From assembly GCA_964411925.1 (NCBI GenBank), contig CAYPNI010000146.1:1-9209 (forward strand): a stretch of 9,209 nt of DNA, given 5' to 3'. Source of the DNA: VFKU01 sp964411925 (lineage in GTDB: Bacteria > Hydrogenedentota > Hydrogenedentia > Hydrogenedentales > GCA-2746185). The translations under genes and the position numbers were made by a program. Within the stretch, counting starts at the first letter, position 1. Each line of letters opens with the position of its first letter. The notes below the pieces were generated by a model. That model was not told the origin of the DNA, did not search any database, and saw nothing but the letters and a program-made list of their open reading frames with translations. Of the stretch, positions 5,251 through 9,209 are shown piece after piece.

Positions 5251-7434
5251 ATGGCGATACCGGGGGACTTGCGCAACGTCGATTCGGCGGAGACGCCGCG
5301 CCCGAGAGGGTGCGGTGGCTTGTTCTTCTTGTTCACGATTGGCATCGCCGCATTCTGGGGCGCGGGCCTGGGCGTGTTCCTGTACGTGCTGCAGGACGCG
5401 GAGAAATCCATCGCGTCGCTCGATAACTTCCGGCCAAAGACGGGCAGCAAGCTCTATTCGGCCGACGGCGTCGAGATGGGCCAGTTCGCGATTGAGACGC
5501 GTCAGATCATCAGCCTCAACGAAATGCCATTGCACCTGCAGAAGGCATTCGTCGCGACGGAGGACCACACATTTTACGAGCACCGCGGCGTGCGCCCGCT
5601 CGCCTATGGCTCGGTATTTCTCGATTTCCTGCGCACGAACCACCTGCGCGGCGCGAGCACGATCACACAACAGATCGTGCGCAACATCGAGGGAACCGGT
5701 GTTACAACGGAGGCGACGGCCGAACGCAAACTGCGCGAAATGCTTGTCGCGCTGCAGCTCGAGCGCAAGTTTACGAAGGACGAAATTCTCGAGTTGTATC
5801 TCAACCAGATCTTTCTGGGCGTGAGCGCGCACGGCGTCGAAGCGGCCGCCCAGCAGTACTTCTCCAAGCATGCCTCCGAAGTGACGCTGGCCGAGTCGGC
5901 CATGCTGGCCGGGCTCACGCGATCTCCGAACAACAACCAGCCATTTCGACATCCCGACAATGCGCGCCGGCGCCGCGACATCGTGCTCGCGCAGATGCTC
6001 GAACACGGCTTCATCGAGCGAGCCGAGTACCACGCGGCGCTCAAGGAGTCACTGGACGATTCCGTCATCACGCCTGAAGAGCGGGCGGCGGTTCCGTCGG
6101 CCGGTTCCATCGCGACCCGGCCAAATCGGTTCCTCGCGCCGTATTTCGCCGAAGATGTGCGCAAGTTCATCCAGAATCCGCCGACACCGCACGAGGTCAA
6201 CGCCGAATCGGGCGAGCTCTTCGAGGGCGGACTCGAGATTTTCACCACGGTCGATCTGCGGATGCAGCGCGCCGCCGAGGAAGTGCTGCTCAAGGCGCTG
6301 CAGGAATTCGACGCCGAGGTCCTGGAGCGGCTGAAGCGTCAAGGCAAGGAGAACGAGTTCGTTCCGGTGAACGGCGCGTTGATTTGCCTCGACAACCGGC
6401 CGGGATCTGAAGGGTTCGTGCGGGCGATGGTCGGCGGGCGCGACTTCGACGCGAAGAAGTTCAACATTGCGACGCAGGCCCTTCGCCAGCCGGGCTCCAG
6501 CGTGAAGCCCTTTGTGTGGCTCGCGGCGCTGGACAGCGGCATGACCCCGTCCGACATCATTATCGACGCGCCGTTTTCGATGGTTGACGGTGTCGGCAAC
6601 GTGTGGTCGCCCGTGAATTTCGACGGCGAATTTCATGGTCCCATGCCAATCCGCAAGGCGCTCGAGCTGTCCGTCAATATCGTTTCGATCAAGCTCGTGC
6701 AACGGTTGGGCATGCCGCTGGTGCGCTCCTATCTTCGTTCCGCCGGGTTTAAGCGGCCGATTTCAGACGTTGTCGGTCTCACGCTTGCGCTGGGCACGCC
6801 GGTCACCACCGTCATCGACCAGGCGACGTGTTACCAGACGCTCGCATTGGGCGGTGTTCGCGTCAGTCCGGTGATGGTCAAGGAAATTCGCGATGCCGAT
6901 GGCATCGTCCGTTACGACTACCAGCAGTTTCAGTCGAAAGAGCGCGTGTTCAACGAAAACGTCACATATCAGCTCACGCACTTGTTGCAGGGCGTGTGCG
7001 AACCCGTCCGGAATGGCGCGTACTCGCCGTCGGGCCGGCGCACCGCGGACCTCGCCCGGCCGCGCGCCGGAAAGACCGGCACGACGAACGACGCGCGCAC
7101 GGTTTGGTTTTGCGGGTACACGCCGCAGTTCACCGCCATCGTGATGATCGGCTACGACGATAACCGGTCCTTGGGCCGGGGCGTCACGGCAACGGGCGGC
7201 GCGATGGCTTCGCCCATCTGGACGGAGTTCATGATCCGTGCGCATGAAGGACTGCCCATCCGCGATTTCAAGGTTCCCTCGGGAATCGAGTTCTACAACA
7301 TCGAGCGCGGCACGGGCGTCGCGGGCGGGGACTATCGCGAGGCTTACCTCACGGGCACGCGTCCGCCCACCGCGCTGCCGATATTTGGGCCGATGGAAGC
7401 GCCGCTGGTCGTTCAAACGACCGATCACTTTTAA
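5251..7434 (+). CDS. mrcA: Bifunctional class A penicillin-binding protein (PBP1A type)
   Basis: The 727-residue product should polymerise lipid II into glycan strands and cross-link the peptides, anchored in the inner membrane. A short cytoplasmic N-terminus is followed by one membrane segment (about 22-47). The glycosyltransferase family 51 domain spans about 65-240: VATEDHTFYEHRG with catalytic Glu105, GASTITQQ (the first Gly-Gly is Gly-Ala here), RKLREMLVALQLE with Glu163, and FTKDEILELYLN. The transpeptidase domain spans about 375-665: RQPGSSVKP with nucleophile Ser416 and Lys419 (SxxK), LSVN at 473-476 (SxN) and AGKTGTTND at 607-614 (KTG). All catalytic residues are present, and length is normal. 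Start ATG 5251 is fixed by an in-frame TAG directly before it; GGAG stands 12 bases upstream, which is a rather long spacing. It follows a VanZ-like gene by 23 bases, and ends 9 bases from a convergent gene. mrcA or ponA are equivalent names. Confidence 0.95.
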   Translation: MAIPGDLRNVDSAETPRPRGCGGLFFLFTIGIAAFWGAGLGVFLYVLQDAEKSIASLDNFRPKTGSKLYSADGVEMGQFAIETRQIISLNEMPLHLQKAFVATEDHTFYEHRGVRPLAYGSVFLDFLRTNHLRGASTITQQIVRNIEGTGVTTEATAERKLREMLVALQLERKFTKDEILELYLNQIFLGVSAHGVEAAAQQYFSKHASEVTLAESAMLAGLTRSPNNNQPFRHPDNARRRRDIVLAQMLEHGFIERAEYHAALKESLDDSVITPEERAAVPSAGSIATRPNRFLAPYFAEDVRKFIQNPPTPHEVNAESGELFEGGLEIFTTVDLRMQRAAEEVLLKALQEFDAEVLERLKRQGKENEFVPVNGALICLDNRPGSEGFVRAMVGGRDFDAKKFNIATQALRQPGSSVKPFVWLAALDSGMTPSDIIIDAPFSMVDGVGNVWSPVNFDGEFHGPMPIRKALELSVNIVSIKLVQRLGMPLVRSYLRSAGFKRPISDVVGLTLALGTPVTTVIDQATCYQTLALGGVRVSPVMVKEIRDADGIVRYDYQQFQSKERVFNENVTYQLTHLLQGVCEPVRNGAYSPSGRRTADLARPRAGKTGTTNDARTVWFCGYTPQFTAIVMIGYDDNRSLGRGVTATGGAMASPIWTEFMIRAHEGLPIRDFKVPSGIEFYNIERGTGVAGGDYREAYLTGTRPPTALPIFGPMEAPLVVQTTDHF

Positions 7435-7443
7435 TCGGATCGT

Positions 7444-8421
7444 TCAGCGGACCGGGCCGGACTCCGCCGCGGCTTTGCGCCGTCGCTGCGCGAGGACCCA
7501 TATGCCCTGGCTGGTGACGCTGTGCTCGGAGAGCGCCCAGCGCAGGATCTCGGGGTCTGTGTCGTCCAGCCCGCATCTACTCAGTTCTTGCTTTGTGATG
7601 CCGAGCGCGAGGTCGGACGCCTTCTCGAGCAGCGCTTCGCCATCGAGGTCCATCGCCGCCAACTCGTCCGCCGCGGCGTCAAACGCGGCGACCGCCTCGA
7701 GCAGTTGCTCACCGCCGAGTCGCACGGCATCGCTCGGCCCGAAGTGCGTCACGTATACGCGCCGGACGTTCGCCGCCATGATGCGGCGAATCGTTGCACA
7801 GGCGATGTCCGGTTCGAATTGCGGAGGCGCGCAGACGTAACTGAAATAGGGCCGCGTACCACCCTGCAGTTGGGGATAGCTCAGGCCGAACGCGTCGCCG
7901 GTAAACATCTCGCCCGCCGCGGCGTCGTGCACGCAGAAATGGTGCGGCGCGTGCCCCGGCGAGTCGATGAACGAGAGCGTCCTCGTGCCCAGCGGCAACG
8001 CGCCGCCATCCTCGATCGCGCGGACACGGTCGGCGGGGATCCCTTCAATCTCGCCATAGAGTTCGGCGAACTTCGCGTCGCCATAGACCCCTCGCGCGCT
8101 CGCCAATAGACGGGACGGGTCGACGAGGTGCCGCTCCGATTTCGGGTGACAAATGACCGTCGCCTGGGGGCAGGCCTTCGCCAGCTCCGCAGCCCCGCCG
8201 CTATGGTCGAGGTGCACGTGGGTGATGAGCAGGTAGCGGACCTGGCCCGGCTGAAAGCCTGCATTCCGCAACGTTTCCAGCATGTGGGGCACTGAAAAAC
8301 GTGTGCCAGCGTCGATAAACGCCGCTTCTCCCGCATCGGCCAGCAAATACGCGGCAGCCCGCCCGGGATACATGTAGTGGGCGTCGATCGTACGCACAAT
8401 GCGCGTGGAGCCGTCGGGCAT
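7444..8421 (-). CDS. Metallo-beta-lactamase-fold metallohydrolase
   Basis: The 325-residue product carries the binuclear zinc signature of the MBL superfamily: LLITHVHLDHSGG (His68, His70, Asp72, His73), SPGHAPHH (His157), TGDAFG (bridging Asp176) and VTHFGP (His226). The glyoxalase II-like core ends near residue 245 and is followed by about 80 residues of mostly helical character. The motif SPGHAPHHFCVHD resembles those of glyoxalase II-like and lactonase-like members, but no specific reaction can be assigned; it is not expected to be a true beta-lactamase, and there is no signal peptide. Start ATG 8421-8419 has AAGGA (8432-8428) six bases upstream. It is convergent with the PBP gene (9 bases between stops, no good terminator between) and divergent from rpsF. 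A repeat pair near the start may be a control site. Confidence 0.92.
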   Translation of the reverse strand: MPDGSTRIVRTIDAHYMYPGRAAAYLLADAGEAAFIDAGTRFSVPHMLETLRNAGFQPGQVRYLLITHVHLDHSGGAAELAKACPQATVICHPKSERHLVDPSRLLASARGVYGDAKFAELYGEIEGIPADRVRAIEDGGALPLGTRTLSFIDSPGHAPHHFCVHDAAAGEMFTGDAFGLSYPQLQGGTRPYFSYVCAPPQFEPDIACATIRRIMAANVRRVYVTHFGPSDAVRLGGEQLLEAVAAFDAAADELAAMDLDGEALLEKASDLALGITKQELSRCGLDDTDPEILRWALSEHSVTSQGIWVLAQRRRKAAAESGPVR

Positions 8422-8428
8422 GGGCCGT

Positions 8429-8457
8429 CCTTAGTCGTTTTGGGTCAAAACCTTAGT
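8429..8457. repeat. Direct repeat pair around an inverted repeat, upstream of the MBL gene
   Basis: CCTTAGT occurs at 8429-8435 and again at 8451-8457, exactly 22 bases apart, about two turns of the helix. Between them GTTTTG (8437-8442) and CAAAAC (8446-8451) form a perfect hyphenated palindrome with a GGT centre. The copy nearer the gene contains its Shine-Dalgarno (AAGG on the minus strand). It could be a regulator binding site; nothing more can be said. Confidence 0.45.
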
Positions 8458-8493
8458 GCCGCCCACCATACCGCACCCGCCGCGAGATTTCAC

Positions 8494-8523
8494 TTGAGCC
8501 GGTCGGCGTCCGTTTGCTATATT
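8494..8523 (+). promoter_or_regulatory. Putative rpsF-ssb promoter
   Basis: TTGAGC (8494-8499), four of six to the -35 consensus, and TATATT (8518-8523), five of six to the -10, are separated by 18 bases. Transcription would begin near 8530, giving a leader of about 115 bases before rpsF. This is the best sigma-70-like match near the gene. Confidence 0.55.
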
Positions 8524-8571
8524 TCGCGCTCGCTTCGTGTGTCTGCACGACCGCAACCGGGGCTCAGAATG

Positions 8572-8608
8572 TCTCGCGAGAGGCTGGCCTCACGTCCGAG
8601 GCCGGGCC
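8572..8608 (+). promoter_or_regulatory. rpsF leader palindrome and hairpin (possible autoregulatory site)
   Basis: A perfect palindrome TCTCGCGAGA (8572-8581) is followed by a hairpin: GGCCTC (8586-8591) pairs with GAGGCC (8598-8603) around a six-base loop ACGTCC, and GGC (8582-8584) can pair with GCC (8606-8608) across a small internal loop. No U-run follows, so it is not a terminator. Many rpsF leaders carry an S6:S18-binding structure with a conserved CCG; CCG occurs at 8596-8598 here, but a real match is not established. Confidence 0.4.
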
Positions 8609-8629
8609 CGATCCCAGTATGGCGATCGC

Positions 8630-8635
8630 AGGAGG
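8630..8635 (+). promoter_or_regulatory. rpsF: rpsF ribosome binding site that selects the TTG start
   Basis: A perfect AGGAGG lies three bases from GTG 8639 but nine bases from TTG 8645. Only the second spacing is suitable for initiation, and only the TTG start gives the normal S6 N-terminus. Confidence 0.7.
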
Positions 8636-8644
8636 AACGTGTTC

Positions 8645-9094
8645 TTGAAGACCTATGAAACGCTTTTCATCGTCCAGCCCAACGCGACGGACGACGAGGT
8701 GCAGGCGGCCGCGACGGGCGTCGAGAGCCTGGTGACCGGAGACGGCGGCGCCGTCACGGTCAAGGACGTCTGGGGCAAGCGCCGGCTCGCGTACGAAGTC
8801 AAGAAGTTCAGCGAGGGCATCTACATCCTCATGCGGTTCCAGACCCCGGGCGACTCCGTCAAGAAACTCGAGACGCACTTCAAGCTGAACGACGACATCA
8901 TCCGCTACCTCGTTGTTGCGTTCGACGAGCAGGCGCTCCGCCGCGAGGAGGAGCAGAAAGTGCTCACGGCGGCCGCGCTGGAGCGACAGAACGCCGAAGG
9001 CCGCCGTGGCCGCGACGACGAGGACGAGGAAGACGACCGCCCGCAGCGCGGCGGACGCCGTGGCCCGCGCCGGCGCGACGACGACGACGACTAG
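8645..9094 (+). CDS. rpsF: 30S ribosomal protein S6 (bS6)
   Basis: The product of 149 residues binds 16S rRNA in the platform of the small subunit as a partner of S18. MKTYETLFIV at the start matches the usual S6 opening strand, followed by WGKRRLAYEVKK (43-54), YILMRF and LETHFKLNDDIIRYLVV (75-91), which are the hallmarks of the ferredoxin-like S6 fold. The fold ends near residue 100; beyond it lies a low-complexity tail alternating acidic and arginine-rich blocks and ending in five Asp. The tail is encoded in part by five tandem GAC codons directly before TAG. I choose TTG 8645 over GTG 8639, which would add Met-Phe and sits too close to AGGAGG. The gene is followed by ssb after 15 bases, the classic arrangement. 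Confidence 0.96.
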   Translation: MKTYETLFIVQPNATDDEVQAAATGVESLVTGDGGAVTVKDVWGKRRLAYEVKKFSEGIYILMRFQTPGDSVKKLETHFKLNDDIIRYLVVAFDEQALRREEEQKVLTAAALERQNAEGRRGRDDEDEEDDRPQRGGRRGPRRRDDDDD

Positions 9095-9109
9095 AACGGG
9101 GACACGATC

Positions 9110-9209
9110 ATGGCCGACCTCCGCATGCCCGATCTGAACAAGGTGTTTCTCGCGGGAAATCTCACGCGGGATCCCGAGCTTCGTTTTCTGCCGTCGGGCA
9201 TGGCGCTGT
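9110..9209 (+). CDS. ssb: Single-stranded DNA-binding protein (5' part only)
   Basis: Only the first 33 codons are in the window. The segment DLNKVFLAGNLTRDPELRF with PSGMAL after it is the classic N-terminal strand pair of the bacterial SSB OB-fold (family form: NKVILVGNLGRDPE-R, PSG-AV). SSB coats single-stranded DNA in replication, repair and recombination as a tetramer. ATG 9110 has GGGGA (9098-9102) seven bases upstream; the in-frame ATG at 9125 would give a shorter start and lacks a good ribosome site. It is cotranscribed with rpsF, and rpsR would be expected after it. The C-terminal acidic tip cannot be seen. Confidence 0.93.
   Translation, partial: MADLRMPDLNKVFLAGNLTRDPELRFLPSGMAL

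Noticed and set aside
5080..6033. Minus-strand open frame opposite the VanZ and PBP genes
   Set aside because: Antisense to the conserved glycosyltransferase domain; no motif.
7421..7438. CCGAT/ATCGG hairpin over the PBP stop codon
   Set aside because: Only five pairs and no T-run after the stem; too weak to call a terminator.
8537..8644. N-terminal extension of the S6 frame back to 8537
   Set aside because: The extension does not resemble S6, covers the leader hairpin, and AGGAGG with the TTG start explains the normal N-terminus.
1..9209. CRISPR arrays, insertion sequences, tRNA or rRNA genes
   Set aside because: None seen on reading both strands: no regularly spaced repeats, no terminal inverted repeats with a transposase, no cloverleaf or rRNA-like sequence.

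Overview
This is a chromosomal housekeeping segment from a GC-rich bacterium (well above 60% G+C by eye, with strong G/C preference at third codon positions). There are no mobile-element genes, RNA genes or CRISPR repeats. The genes are standard bacterial ones: PyrR-type pyrimidine control, HU, a PBP1A-type peptidoglycan synthase, S6 and SSB. The combination and divergence look like an uncultured or little-studied phylum, but the sequence alone does not fix the phylum.

Layout. On the minus strand, reading right to left from 2698 to 1: an HU gene (2405-2692) with its own promoter region and terminator, then a pyrimidine operon pyrR (1604-2197), pyrB (581-1570) and pyrC (1-584, running off the window). 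PyrR, aspartate carbamoyltransferase and dihydroorotase form the early de novo UMP pathway plus its uracil/UMP-sensing regulator. A textbook intrinsic terminator lies 12 bases upstream of the pyrR start codon, which is the expected arrangement for transcription attenuation of the operon. Between the hup terminator and this attenuator are a plausible promoter and a strong inverted repeat over its -10 region.

The next block, also on the minus strand, holds a class 3 lipase-like hydrolase (3912-4694) and a HAD-superfamily hydrolase (3048-3791), both starting with GTG. Diverging from them on the plus strand is a VanZ-family membrane protein (4799-5227), followed after 23 bases by a bifunctional class A penicillin-binding protein (5251-7434). 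These two probably form a small envelope operon. A metallo-beta-lactamase-fold hydrolase (7444-8421, minus) converges on the PBP gene with only 9 bases between stops.

At the right end, on the plus strand, a promoter at about 8494-8523 drives rpsF (8645-9094, TTG start chosen from the Shine-Dalgarno and S6 N-terminus) and ssb (9110 to the window end), the usual start of the rpsF-ssb-rpsR-rplI cluster.

I found no clear novel system. The most interesting material is regulatory: the pyr leader, the hup leader, a two-turn-spaced repeat before the metallo-hydrolase, and the rpsF leader hairpin. The protein-level oddities are a HAD protein lacking the usual second catalytic Asp and a PyrR with a changed His in a conserved loop. 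Promoter and RNA-structure calls are by-eye inferences.
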